A stretch of DNA of 64,000 nt from assembly GCA_028710565.1 (NCBI GenBank), contig JAQTTV010000006.1, forward strand, positions 1 through 64,000. The letters are read 5' to 3'. The position numbers and the translations under genes are program-made. The stretch is from Gallionella sp. GTDB taxonomy: Bacteria; Pseudomonadota; Gammaproteobacteria; Burkholderiales; Gallionellaceae. The notes beneath the pieces were generated by a model, which saw only the letters and a program-made list of their open reading frames with translations, had not been told where the DNA came from and did not search any database. This document shows, in pieces, positions 37,027 through 45,177 of this stretch (position 1 is its first letter; each line of letters opens with the position of its first letter).

Positions 37027-37485
37027 ATGCTTATCACACGCCGCCTAGAATTTGATGCGGGGCATCGCATTCCTAATCACACCAGCCAATGCAAACATTT
37101 GCACGGTCATCGTTACGCCATCGAAATCACCTTGTCTGGTGAAGTCATCCGCACCGAAGGACAGTCCGAACAAGGCATGGTCATGGATTTCTCAGATGTC
37201 AAACACATCGCCAAAGCCCATATTGTCAATGTGTGGGATCATGCTTTTCTGGTTTATCGCGGCGATCAGGTCGTATGCGACTTTTTGGCAACCTTGCCGA
37301 ATCACAAAACCGTCATCCTCGATGTGATTCCCACGGCTGAAAACCTCGCGCAACAGGCGTTCGACATACTCAATCCCGCCTATCAGGACCTATACGGCAA
37401 TCAACTGCGTTTAGAACGCGTTCGACTGTACGAAACGCCTAATAATTGGGCAGATTGCGCGCGTAATGGCGCAAAAGTTGCCTAA
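37027..37485 (+). CDS. queD: 6-carboxytetrahydropterin synthase (QueD/PTPS family)
   Basis: The 152-residue enzyme acts in queuosine precursor synthesis. The zinc-binding histidines are seen at 'DAGHRIPNH' and in 'CKHLHGHRY', where the cysteine and HGH supply catalytic and metal ligands. 'EGQSEQGMVMDFSDVK' is the family's substrate segment. I chose the start MLITRRLEFDAGH as in homologues. Other queuosine genes are not adjacent. Followed by tRNA-Asn, itself a queuosine-modified tRNA species (anticodon GTT). Confidence 0.92.
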   Translation: MLITRRLEFDAGHRIPNHTSQCKHLHGHRYAIEITLSGEVIRTEGQSEQGMVMDFSDVKHIAKAHIVNVWDHAFLVYRGDQVVCDFLATLPNHKTVILDVIPTAENLAQQAFDILNPAYQDLYGNQLRLERVRLYETPNNWADCARNGAKVA

Positions 37486-37520
37486 ACCAAGTCGAGGCAG
37501 CAAAAATTTGCGCATAGTGG

Positions 37521-37549
37521 TTGACCAAAACGCCTGTCATGCCTATAAT
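37521..37549 (+). promoter_or_regulatory. Sigma-70 promoter of tRNA-Asn
   Basis: TTGACC and TATAAT are separated by exactly 17 bases; a start about seven bases downstream lies just before the tRNA 5' end at 37564. Confidence 0.85.
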
Positions 37550-37563
37550 GGCGGCTTGTCAAT

Positions 37564-37639
37564 TCCCTGATAGCTCAGTCGGTAGAGCGACGGACTGTTA
37601 ATCCGCAGGTCCCTGGTTCGAGTCCAGGTCGGGGAGCCA
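37564..37639 (+). tRNA. tRNA-Asn (GTT)
   Basis: A full cloverleaf of 76 bases: acceptor TCCCTGA/TCGGGGA, D-stem GCTC/GAGC, anticodon loop CTGTTAA (GTT), T-loop TTCGAGT, discriminator G and encoded CCA. The first anticodon-stem pair is an A-C mismatch. It has its own promoter and terminator. Confidence 0.97.
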
Positions 37640-37647
37640 AGAATTCA

Positions 37648-37686
37648 AGCACTTAGTCAGAAATGACTAGGTGCTTTTTCTTTTTC
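37648..37686 (+). terminator. Terminator after tRNA-Asn
   Basis: AGCACTTAGTCA pairs with TGACTAGGTGCT around a GAAA loop and is followed by a TTTTTCTTTTT run. Confidence 0.9.
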
Positions 37687-37793
37687 AGGTGAGCTAATCC
37701 CGAAAAGTCCGCAGCTCGGTATTGAAAGCCTTACTGCATAAGGCATCGGGAATGGAAATAATCCGTGGGTGGGGTATGGCGATACGCTTCGTG

Positions 37794-38053
37794 GGCATAG
37801 GTATCTACACAACTTCGTTCCCTCACTCTAGCAGGGGGAGGGTTAGGGTGGGGGTGGAATTTCATTTAAAAACAACATTCTTCATAATTTGTAGGGGCGT
37901 GTTGCACATGCCCTTGTCTGGATGCAATTCGCGTCTTCGGCACACCCTCTCCCCCTGCCCCTCTCCCACAAGTGGGCGAGGGGAGTCTGGGTTCAAATCC
38001 AGACATTCGGATATTCTTGTTTTTGTATGAAACGTTTAATACACCCTTATTCC
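37794..38053. mobile_element. R4 repeat, right copy of an inverted pair
   Basis: Inverted partner of 35152-35411, with the same landmarks in reverse order; I estimate roughly 80 percent identity by eye. With its partner it brackets the DUF4139 gene, queD and tRNA-Asn. Its outer end stops about 50 bases before the brnA-like start. Confidence 0.7.
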
Positions 38054-38103
38054 AAACATCATCAGTTTTAGGCACGCACACCGAGATGAACGGGAGATAT
38101 ATC

Positions 38104-38445
38104 ATGACTGGCTCGAAAATGACTACGATGACGCTTGAAGAAATGCGCGCTGCTCGCGAGCGTGGTGAAAGCCAAAGCGACTGGAAGCGTGTACGCCGTA
38201 TGGTGCAGGATGGCGTTGAGCCAGCCGAAGATGATGCTACCCCTAATGCAGCGGCACTGATGCGCGCTGATCTGAAAACGCGTTGTCGTGGGCGTCCAGT
38301 TGGCACAGACAACAAAGTGCAGGTTTCCATTCGTTACCACCGTGAGGTTTTGGATTATTTCAAGGCTAAGGGTAATGGCTGGCAGGCGCAGATGGACAAA
38401 GTTTTGTTGGACTGGGTGCGGACGCACTCAACCAAGGAGTCTTAA
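38104..38445 (+). CDS. BrnA-type antitoxin without an adjacent toxin
   Basis: The 113-residue protein ends with the BrnA/DUF4415 C-terminal pattern: a strand 'KVQVSIRYHREVLDYFKAKG' and 'GWQAQMDKVLLDWVRTH', a ribbon-helix-helix-like DNA-binding part. The N-terminal half is charged and helical. I chose ATG 38104 because GGGAG lies eight bases before it; ATG 38086 is also possible. BrnT toxins normally sit directly upstream, but only repeat R4 is there, so it is an orphan or the toxin was lost. A terminator-like hairpin separates it from the Gabija-like pair. Confidence 0.75.
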   Translation: MTGSKMTTMTLEEMRAARERGESQSDWKRVRRMVQDGVEPAEDDATPNAAALMRADLKTRCRGRPVGTDNKVQVSIRYHREVLDYFKAKGNGWQAQMDKVLLDWVRTHSTKES

Positions 38446-38550
38446 AATGGGAGCGGGAAGAGTATAGAAAACTTTGCAATAAAATCAAAATGATATATAC
38501 TTTTATCGTTCTCAAATAGGAACAAAAATTAGGAAGGGGTAAGAACTCCC

Positions 38551-38591
38551 AAGAAAAATCCCCCAAACTGTTAGGCTGGGGGATTTTTCTT
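38551..38591. terminator. Bidirectional terminator before the Gabija-like operon
   Basis: AAGAAAAATCCCCCA pairs with TGGGGGATTTTTCTT, giving a symmetric hairpin with A-rich and T-rich flanks. Confidence 0.85.
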
Positions 38592-38715
38592 GCCAAATTT
38601 TCCCTTTTGATCTAAATGCGAAGCTGACCCCTTTTGATCCACTTTTGATCCAAGCACCTTGCCAGCTTTGAGCGAAGTCGAGTGAAACTAAACCTACCTA
38701 ACCCAAAAACAATCA

Positions 38716-40851
38716 ATGCATATCTCAAAACTGACACTCGTCAATTACCGAAATTTCGCAAACACACAGTTAGTATTCAAAGAAGGTGTTAATACAATCA
38801 TCGGCGAAAATGGCTCCGGCAAGACGAACGTTTTTCGTGCCATCAGATTGCTTCTTGACGATAGCCTACTTCGTTTCGCATACAAGCTTGACGAACGAGA
38901 CTTCTTTCGCGGCATAGGGGACTGGCGAGGACATTGGATCATTATCAGCCTTGAGTTTGAGAAAATCTCACAGGACGAATCAATTCAGTCACTTTTCCTG
39001 CATGGAACTGGCAACATCATGTCTGGTGCTGTAACCCGTGCCACTTACAATCTAATTTTTCGTCCAAAGTACGAAATTAGGCTTGCTCTCTCCGAACTTG
39101 CTGAAGGCGATCAAGCAGGACTGGCTAAAATTCGCAACGAAATAACGATTGAACACTACGAAGCTATCTTCACAGGGAAGAGTGAAGCTGACTTCAACGA
39201 CGGCGAAGTCTATAAGACGATAGTTGGTGACTTTGATGCGGTGAAGTTCAACGAAGAACTAAACTTCTCCGAAATCGGCAGCAAGATTCCAGGGATTCTG
39301 TCGGTCGCTAAGGAGATTTCTTTCACCTTCGTGCAAGCACTGCGAGACGTAATCTCAGAGTTTCAAAATAACAGAACCAATCCGCTACTTACTTTGCTGA
39401 AGAGCAAAAGCGGAGAGATTGATCCTCTTGTCTTTCAGCCCATTGCCGACTTGGTCAATGGCCTGAACACGTCCATTGAAGCTTTGGATGATGTTCAAGA
39501 GATTCGCAACGATATCACCAGCACCATCAAAGATGCGGCAGGAGAGACCTACTCGCCGACTTCCTTGTCAATTAAGTCAGACCTTTCAGATGAGGCCGAC
39601 AAGCTATTTCAGTCCCTTAAGCTTTTTGTAGGGGAATCCGAGCAAGGACATGAGGGGCCGATTCACGAATTGAGCTTGGGCGGTGCCAACTTAATCTACC
39701 TGACACTCAAGCTTCTAGAGTTCAAGTACCAGAAGGCCAAACAATCGTTTGCAAACTTCCTGTTAATTGAAGAGCCTGAAGCTCACATCCACACGCACAT
39801 CCAAAAGACTTTATTTGACAGGCTGAATTTCGCCGACACACAGATTATTTACTCCACTCATTCCACTCATATCTCTGAGGTGAGCAATGTTGAGAATATC
39901 AACATTCTTGGCAAGCATCATGGGAAATGTGAGGCTTATCAGCCATCGGTCGGAATGTCTCCAACCGATATTCGCAACGTTCAAAGATACCTTGATGCAG
40001 TAAGGAGTAATCTACTTTTTGCAAAGAGCGTCGTACTCGTTGAGGGTGATGCCGAAGAAATCCTGATTCCTGCGATGATTAAAAAGGTTCTTGGGGTTAG
40101 CCTTGACGAGCTAGGAATCAGCTTAATCAACATCAGAAGCACCGGCTTCAAAAATGTTGCGGTGTTGTTTCACGATTTCCGCATAAGAAAGAAATGCGGA
40201 ATCATCACAGACCTTGATGCCGCGATCATTGACACGACACCTGTCCCCGCAGATTTCGAAGCTCTGAAAAGCTACAAGCTCAAGTGTCTAGCATCGCAAA
40301 CGGCAGGTATCGCTAGGAAGGGCATTCTTGAGGCTTTTGAACACGGTAACCCTTGGGTCAAGACCTTCTTCGCTGATCACACTTTTGAAGTTGACTTCAT
40401 CAAGAGCGGGAATGCCGCACAGGTAGTGGCGACCATCCCCGAAGTCTATACCGACTCTGCAACCATCACACGAGCAAAGAACGACATTGAGTCGGGCGAC
40501 ATAGCTCGCTACGGCAAACGTGTTCTTCGCATGGCCGCCCAAGAGGGGAAGGGATGGTTCGCAATCTTGCTGAGCAAGCAGATTGACCATCAAACGGTTA
40601 TCCCAGACTACATCTTGGATGCCATATTCTTCTCCTACCCGAGCGTCAGCAATGAAGTTTGGGTCAACATTCTGAATTACCGCCTACGATGCATTCAGGG
40701 TGCCGCTGCCATTCCTAGCCCTGAGATTGTGGAGTTCAGAACGAAGTTACGGGCATTCAAATCAGGGACGATGACCTTTGAAGAAATTCGCAACGCCATG
40801 CTAGCCACATTCGCTGCCGATAAGATCAATGACATCTTAGGGAGTTTTTGA
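38716..40851 (+). CDS. OLD-family ATPase/TOPRIM nuclease (GajA-like)
   Basis: The 711-residue protein has an ABC-type ATPase head: Walker A GENGSGKTN (30-38), signature LSLGG (319-323), Walker B 'LLIEEPEAH' (about 350) and 'YSTHSTHISE' as the H-loop. Then comes a TOPRIM domain with 'VLVEGDAEE' (about 440) and 'TDLDA' (about 499). This is the class 2 OLD nuclease architecture, in which a UvrD-like helicase is encoded next door, as in Gabija. GajA nicks or cleaves DNA when nucleotide levels drop during infection. It is longer than the best-known GajA proteins (around 580 residues). The helicase starts three bases after its stop. Confidence 0.85.
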   Translation: MHISKLTLVNYRNFANTQLVFKEGVNTIIGENGSGKTNVFRAIRLLLDDSLLRFAYKLDERDFFRGIGDWRGHWIIISLEFEKISQDESIQSLFLHGTGNIMSGAVTRATYNLIFRPKYEIRLALSELAEGDQAGLAKIRNEITIEHYEAIFTGKSEADFNDGEVYKTIVGDFDAVKFNEELNFSEIGSKIPGILSVAKEISFTFVQALRDVISEFQNNRTNPLLTLLKSKSGEIDPLVFQPIADLVNGLNTSIEALDDVQEIRNDITSTIKDAAGETYSPTSLSIKSDLSDEADKLFQSLKLFVGESEQGHEGPIHELSLGGANLIYLTLKLLEFKYQKAKQSFANFLLIEEPEAHIHTHIQKTLFDRLNFADTQIIYSTHSTHISEVSNVENINILGKHHGKCEAYQPSVGMSPTDIRNVQRYLDAVRSNLLFAKSVVLVEGDAEEILIPAMIKKVLGVSLDELGISLINIRSTGFKNVAVLFHDFRIRKKCGIITDLDAAIIDTTPVPADFEALKSYKLKCLASQTAGIARKGILEAFEHGNPWVKTFFADHTFEVDFIKSGNAAQVVATIPEVYTDSATITRAKNDIESGDIARYGKRVLRMAAQEGKGWFAILLSKQIDHQTVIPDYILDAIFFSYPSVSNEVWVNILNYRLRCIQGAAAIPSPEIVEFRTKLRAFKSGTMTFEEIRNAMLATFAADKINDILGSF

Positions 40852-40854
40852 GTC

Positions 40855-42642
40855 ATGTTCGTATGGGATGCCAATGACTTGAATGAAGAACAAGCAGATG
40901 CCATTCAGAAGGTTGGCAGCGTATTTCTTGTCGCCTGTCCAGGCAGTGGTAAAACCAGAACTCTGACGTACAAAATAGCCTACGAACTTTCAAAGATTAC
41001 ATCCAACAAGAAGTTTGTCATTGCAATCACCTATACACATAGGGCTGCTGACGAAATTCATGAGCGTGTAGAAAATCTTGGTGTTGACACTTCACAGCTT
41101 TGGATAGGAACAATCCATTCATTCTGCCTTGAATGGATCATCAAGCCATATTTTATCTATCACCAATCCCTGAAGAATGGCTATAGAGTTATTGATTCTC
41201 ACGATAAAGACAAACTGCTTGAAAGCTTGTGTGAGCCCTACAAACATCAGAAGATAACTATTTGGGATTGCGAGTATTATTTCAGCAAGGAAGGCTATGT
41301 GCTGACATGCCCAGAGCTTGGCAAGCATGCCTCTTTGCAGAAAATATTTGCCGAATACTTTCAAGCATTGCACGATGCCAAACAGATAGATTTTGAGCTA
41401 ATTCTCTGGTATTCCCACCAACTAATATCCACCGTTCCGGCCATCAGTGAGCTTCTGTCAAATCTATTTAGCTACATTTTGATAGACGAATATCAGGACA
41501 CGAAGGACATCCAATACGACATCGTTTGCTCAATTCTCAAAGCTGGTCAAGGTGCGACCAGTACGTTTGTAGTGGGCGATCCGAATCAGTCAATCTATGA
41601 GTCGTTGGGTGGCTATGCGATAGAGCCTACCCTGTTTGGCCAGATGGCCAACATTGAACTGGTCTTATTGGAGCTTTCCCAAAACTACCGCTCTACAGTT
41701 CGTCTAGTGGATTACTTTGGAAACTACAACTTCTTTGACACCACAATCGTTGCATCTTCGGATGAAAGGCACTATCCGAGCCTAATCACCTTTGATTCCA
41801 CTGTGACTAAGGACACTCTTCCGGACGAAATTGTTCGTCTGATTAAGTACAACGTGGAAGTGAAAGGCATAGCTCCCAACGAAATATGTGTGCTCTGTCC
41901 GCAATGGGTACCACTTGCGAGCATGACACGGCAACTTGTTGCGAAGCTGCCCAGCTACAGTTTTGATGGGCCAGGCATGGCACCATTTGGTAGGGACATG
42001 GATAACTTCTGGTACAAGCTGTCTAAGATTGCCCTTACTGAACCTTCACCCTTGATGTATGTTCGCCGCATTAGGTGGGCCGCTGATGTTTTGCGAGACT
42101 TGGAGGATGCTGGTGCCGATGTCACTAGAATCAGCAAGAAATCACTTCTTCGTGAGTGCAACTCTATTGTCCTTGCCGAGCCAGATGGTCTGATTTATCT
42201 TCGTGCTTTCTTTGAGATATTGTGCGACCGACTGGATATTCCAATTGCCTCGCATCTAACATTGAAGGATCACTACGAAGCCTTCTTCGCTAGCGCCGAA
42301 GCGCGTGTCAAGCTGCTCATCCAACAAGGTTCTGATTCTCTCGGAACGGTGGTCAATTTCAGAAAAGTTTTCCAGGCACGCCGAGGTGTGACACTTTCAA
42401 CCATTCACGGAGTCAAGGGCGGGGAGTTTGATACAGTTATCGCCTTCGCCTTACTTGATGGGATGGTTCCTCACTTCCGTGCTCCAAAGCAGGAAGAAAG
42501 TGCGAAGAAGCTGCTTTATGTGATTTGCTCAAGAGCAAGAAAGAACCTGCATTTGATCTCGGAATCAAGTCGTAAGCGTGGATATAGCTATTACACGCCT
42601 ACTGAAGCTCTCAAACAGTGCCAATTCACCTACGATGACTGA
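40855..42642 (+). CDS. UvrD/Rep-like helicase (GajB-like)
   Basis: The 595-residue superfamily 1 helicase shows Walker A (CPGSGKTRTL, about 29-38), motif Ia (ITYTHRAADEI), motif II (ILIDEYQDT, about 210), motif III (VVGDPNQSIYES), motif IV (LSQNYRST), motif V (STIHGVKGGEFDTV) and motif VI (LYVICSRARKNL). It is shorter than UvrD (720) and keeps a small 2B region, as GajB does. It is coupled to the OLD gene. The pair has AT-richer sequence than the housekeeping genes around it, consistent with transfer. Confidence 0.88.
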   Translation: MFVWDANDLNEEQADAIQKVGSVFLVACPGSGKTRTLTYKIAYELSKITSNKKFVIAITYTHRAADEIHERVENLGVDTSQLWIGTIHSFCLEWIIKPYFIYHQSLKNGYRVIDSHDKDKLLESLCEPYKHQKITIWDCEYYFSKEGYVLTCPELGKHASLQKIFAEYFQALHDAKQIDFELILWYSHQLISTVPAISELLSNLFSYILIDEYQDTKDIQYDIVCSILKAGQGATSTFVVGDPNQSIYESLGGYAIEPTLFGQMANIELVLLELSQNYRSTVRLVDYFGNYNFFDTTIVASSDERHYPSLITFDSTVTKDTLPDEIVRLIKYNVEVKGIAPNEICVLCPQWVPLASMTRQLVAKLPSYSFDGPGMAPFGRDMDNFWYKLSKIALTEPSPLMYVRRIRWAADVLRDLEDAGADVTRISKKSLLRECNSIVLAEPDGLIYLRAFFEILCDRLDIPIASHLTLKDHYEAFFASAEARVKLLIQQGSDSLGTVVNFRKVFQARRGVTLSTIHGVKGGEFDTVIAFALLDGMVPHFRAPKQEESAKKLLYVICSRARKNLHLISESSRKRGYSYYTPTEALKQCQFTYDD

Positions 42643-42825
42643 CGGTACCCCCTGAAATTAGCAGCAGTTAAAAGTATAATTTTCTCACGCGGAGCGAGAA
42701 GATCAAGATCGCACCAACCTGCCTTGCTTCTGCCAGTCAATACCGTTGCGGTACGCCAGCGCACAGACCTTTATGTCTTTCCACGTTAACCTGAGGTACA
42801 AAGTTATGTACTGAAGGATTAAGTG

Positions 42826-43920
42826 ATGCAAACAAAAATAATCGTGGCAATCTTCTTCGCTGGTGCGGTGGGTGTTTCATCGCAAGCCGCTGAATTGCCT
42901 TCCCCTGATACGCCCAGCCCAGCTCAAGCCGCAGAATTGCCTTCTCCTGATACACCCAGCCCATCACAAGCTGCCGAATTACGCAGCCCTGATACACCCA
43001 GTTCACCGCAAGTCGCCGAATTACTTTCCCCTGATACGCTCAGCGAAACCGAGCGCGTCGGTTCAGTGGAGGCCGAGATGAAGGGGGCTTTGGTATTGCG
43101 CGGTCAAGTGCTGTTGGATCGGGCGCATTTTTCATCAGGGGAGATCGACGCAGCTTATGGGCAGAATTTGCGTATGGCGATACAGGGGTACCAAAAATCG
43201 CAAGGTTTGACGGTGACAGGTAATATCGACGCGCCAACCTGGGAGGTGCTGAATGTCGATGCGGCACCGATTTTGCAGTCTTACACCATACTGCAAGCCG
43301 ATGTCGACGGTCCTTATGTGGCGATTCGCAAAACATGGGCGGGCAAGGCGAAAATGGCGGCACTCGGTTATGAATCGGTTGAAGAAGCGTTGGCGGAAAG
43401 GTTTCATGTCAGCCCAACCTTGCTCAAACAACTGAATCCAGACAAAGTGATGAGTCGGGTGGGTGAAGTTATTGTCGTACCCAATATCGCCACAAACGAA
43501 TTGCCGAAAGCGGAAAAAGTGATTATCGACGGCTCGAATAGCACGCTGGCTTTGGTCGATGCGGATGGAAAAATCATTGCCCAGTTTCCTGTGACGAAGG
43601 GTAGCAAACATGACCCGCTCCCACGGGGCAAATGGAAGGTGACGGGTGTCATGCACAATCCAGTTTTTCACTACAACCCGAAGTTGTTCTGGGACGCTAA
43701 ACCGAAGGACACCAAGGTCACCATTCCAGCGGGTCCGAATAATCCCGTGGGGGTGGTGTGGGTCGCGTTCTCGAAAGCACATTACGGCATCCATGGCACA
43801 TCAGAACCCTCGACTATCGGCAAGACCCAGTCACACGGCTGTATTCGACTCACCAATTGGGACGCGACTACGCTGGCGCAATCCGTCGTCACTGGTGTCA
43901 TCGTGTTGATTCAAAAATAG
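42826..43920 (+). CDS. L,D-transpeptidase (YkuD) with peptidoglycan-binding domain
   Basis: The 364-residue exported enzyme cross-links peptidoglycan between meso-diaminopimelate residues. After a signal peptide (to about residue 20) come four tandem 14-residue units of the type QAAELPSPDTPSPS, then a peptidoglycan-binding domain (about 85-135), a LysM-like part and the catalytic YkuD domain with 'YGIHGTSEP' and 'SHGCIRL' (Cys nucleophile about 338). A GTG directly before the ATG is an alternative start; AAGGA spacing favours the ATG. An M23 peptidase gene lies downstream beyond two MITEs. Confidence 0.92.
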   Translation: MQTKIIVAIFFAGAVGVSSQAAELPSPDTPSPAQAAELPSPDTPSPSQAAELRSPDTPSSPQVAELLSPDTLSETERVGSVEAEMKGALVLRGQVLLDRAHFSSGEIDAAYGQNLRMAIQGYQKSQGLTVTGNIDAPTWEVLNVDAAPILQSYTILQADVDGPYVAIRKTWAGKAKMAALGYESVEEALAERFHVSPTLLKQLNPDKVMSRVGEVIVVPNIATNELPKAEKVIIDGSNSTLALVDADGKIIAQFPVTKGSKHDPLPRGKWKVTGVMHNPVFHYNPKLFWDAKPKDTKVTIPAGPNNPVGVVWVAFSKAHYGIHGTSEPSTIGKTQSHGCIRLTNWDATTLAQSVVTGVIVLIQK

Positions 43921-43926
43921 ATCTGG

Positions 43927-44036
43927 GGAGGCACTGATTTATTCGTCATTCCGACGAAGGTCGGAATCCAGTCCATTGATACAAAAGTGTTTTTGCTTCA
44001 GCAAAAACTACAAAACCGAATAAATCAGCACATCCC
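43927..44036. mobile_element. MITE R2, copy 1
   Basis: About 110 bases with inverted ends (GGCACTGATTTATTCG and CGAATAAATCAGCAC) and an internal ATTCCGAC/GTCGGAAT hairpin. A second copy lies at 61380-61488. No coding capacity. Confidence 0.8.
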
Positions 44037-44042
44037 TAGGAA

Positions 44043-44192
44043 AATGCTGATTAAATCCGTTCGTCCTGAGCCGTTAGCTTATCGAACGGTCGAAGGGTGA
44101 GCGGATTTAATTCTTTGATTTCAATGAATCTTCCGTTCATGGTTCGACAAGCTCACCAAGAACGGAAGATTTAATCAGTGCCTCATTAGGGG
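44043..44192. mobile_element. MITE R3, copy 1
   Basis: About 150 bases with inverted ends (TGCTGATTAAATC and GATTTAATCAGTGCCTC) and two internal hairpins built on GTTCG-type arms (GAGCCGTTAGCTT...AACGG and GGTTCGACAAGCTCACC). Copies at 46131 (inverted) and 47822. The right end stops seven bases before the M23 start. Confidence 0.82.
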
Positions 44193-44198
44193 AAAGTC

Positions 44199-44819
44199 AT
44201 GAAATGGATCTATATGGTTTTATCTGGCGTGTTGCTGGCTGCCCTCGTGTTGTTTTGGGCGGCTGGCGCACCTGACCCAACCATGATGTCAGCCACGCCC
44301 ATCGGCATGCCGAGTCCCGTTCAGGTCAACAAGGCTGCGCTAAGTTCGACTCAACGGGTTGCAAGACCCACTGTCGTCATCATCCAACCCGCGAGTCATC
44401 GACTACTGATCCCTGTTGCAGGTGTGACTGCCAGTCAGCTGAGCAATACATTCAATCAAGCGCGCGGCAGTGACCGCCGCCATGAAGCACTCGATATCCC
44501 TGCACCACAGGGGACGCACGTGTTGGCGGTGGCGGATGGAAAAGTTGCCAAGCTGTTTACGAGCAAGCCAGGGGGGCTGACGATTTACCAATTCGATGTC
44601 AGTGAAAAATTTGCGTATTACTACGCGCATTTGGATCACTATGCCGAGGGGGTTGATGAAGGCGTTCTCTTGAAACGCGGCGATCTTATCGGCTATGTGG
44701 GCGCAACGGGCAATGCCGTAACGCCTCATCTGCACTTTGCGATTTTCGAGCTGGGACCTAAGAAACAATGGTGGAAAGGTTCCGCAATCAATCCGTTCGC
44801 GTTGTTAGGCGGCGTGTAA
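44199..44819 (+). CDS. M23 family metallopeptidase
   Basis: The 206-residue protein has an N-terminal membrane anchor or signal (about 5-22), a linker, and a lysostaphin-type M23 domain with the zinc ligands in 'RRHEALDI' (H95, D99) and 'PHLHFAI' (H about 178). It cuts peptide cross-bridges in peptidoglycan from the periplasmic side. Its leader directly follows a MITE that supplies the sequence just before the ribosome site (GGGGAAAG). Confidence 0.9.
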   Translation: MKWIYMVLSGVLLAALVLFWAAGAPDPTMMSATPIGMPSPVQVNKAALSSTQRVARPTVVIIQPASHRLLIPVAGVTASQLSNTFNQARGSDRRHEALDIPAPQGTHVLAVADGKVAKLFTSKPGGLTIYQFDVSEKFAYYYAHLDHYAEGVDEGVLLKRGDLIGYVGATGNAVTPHLHFAIFELGPKKQWWKGSAINPFALLGGV

Positions 44820-44916
44820 GCCCTGTTTACGATCTTACTGCGAGACCGTGATTGAGGCTCATGCGCTGCTCGAAATCCTCATTGAAACCCGTAAACGGCG
44901 GTTTCTGCGCTGCGCT
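44820..44916. other. Short gap before repeat R1
   Basis: About 100 bases without a supported gene; the sequence leads directly into the inverted R1 copy. Confidence 0.4.
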
Positions 44917-45061
44917 TCACCCCATCCCCTCTCCAACTCTCCCCTTGAAGGGGAGAGAGTGATAGTCCCTTCCCCTTCAGAGGGGGAGAGCGAAGCGAGG
45001 GGGCAATTAGGATGGGGGTGGGGTATAACCGCGTTTCACCCACTGTAAATCACATAGCACC
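44917..45061. mobile_element. MITE-like element R1, partial inverted copy
   Basis: About 145 bases nearly identical in reverse complement to 23790-23936, including both palindromes and the TTTCACCCACTGTAAATCACATAG end. The other end of the element is absent. Confidence 0.8.
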
Positions 45062-45177
45062 ATCATTTCTTTCTCCCTAAGTTCGGTACAGCACAGATGC
45101 CCGCGTGGCATAACGATACTCTTCGGCGGTTGGGGGTACGACTGCCCAATCCCTTTGTTAAATTATCAGGAGTCAAT

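Noticed and set aside
37564-38053. tRNA-Asn as attachment site of an integrated element
   Set aside because: No integrase gene and no copy of the tRNA 3' end found downstream; the repeats here are R4, not an att duplication.
44848-45048. Frame through the inverted R1 copy (MIEAHALLEIL...)
   Set aside because: Most of it is translated repeat; no ribosome site or family.
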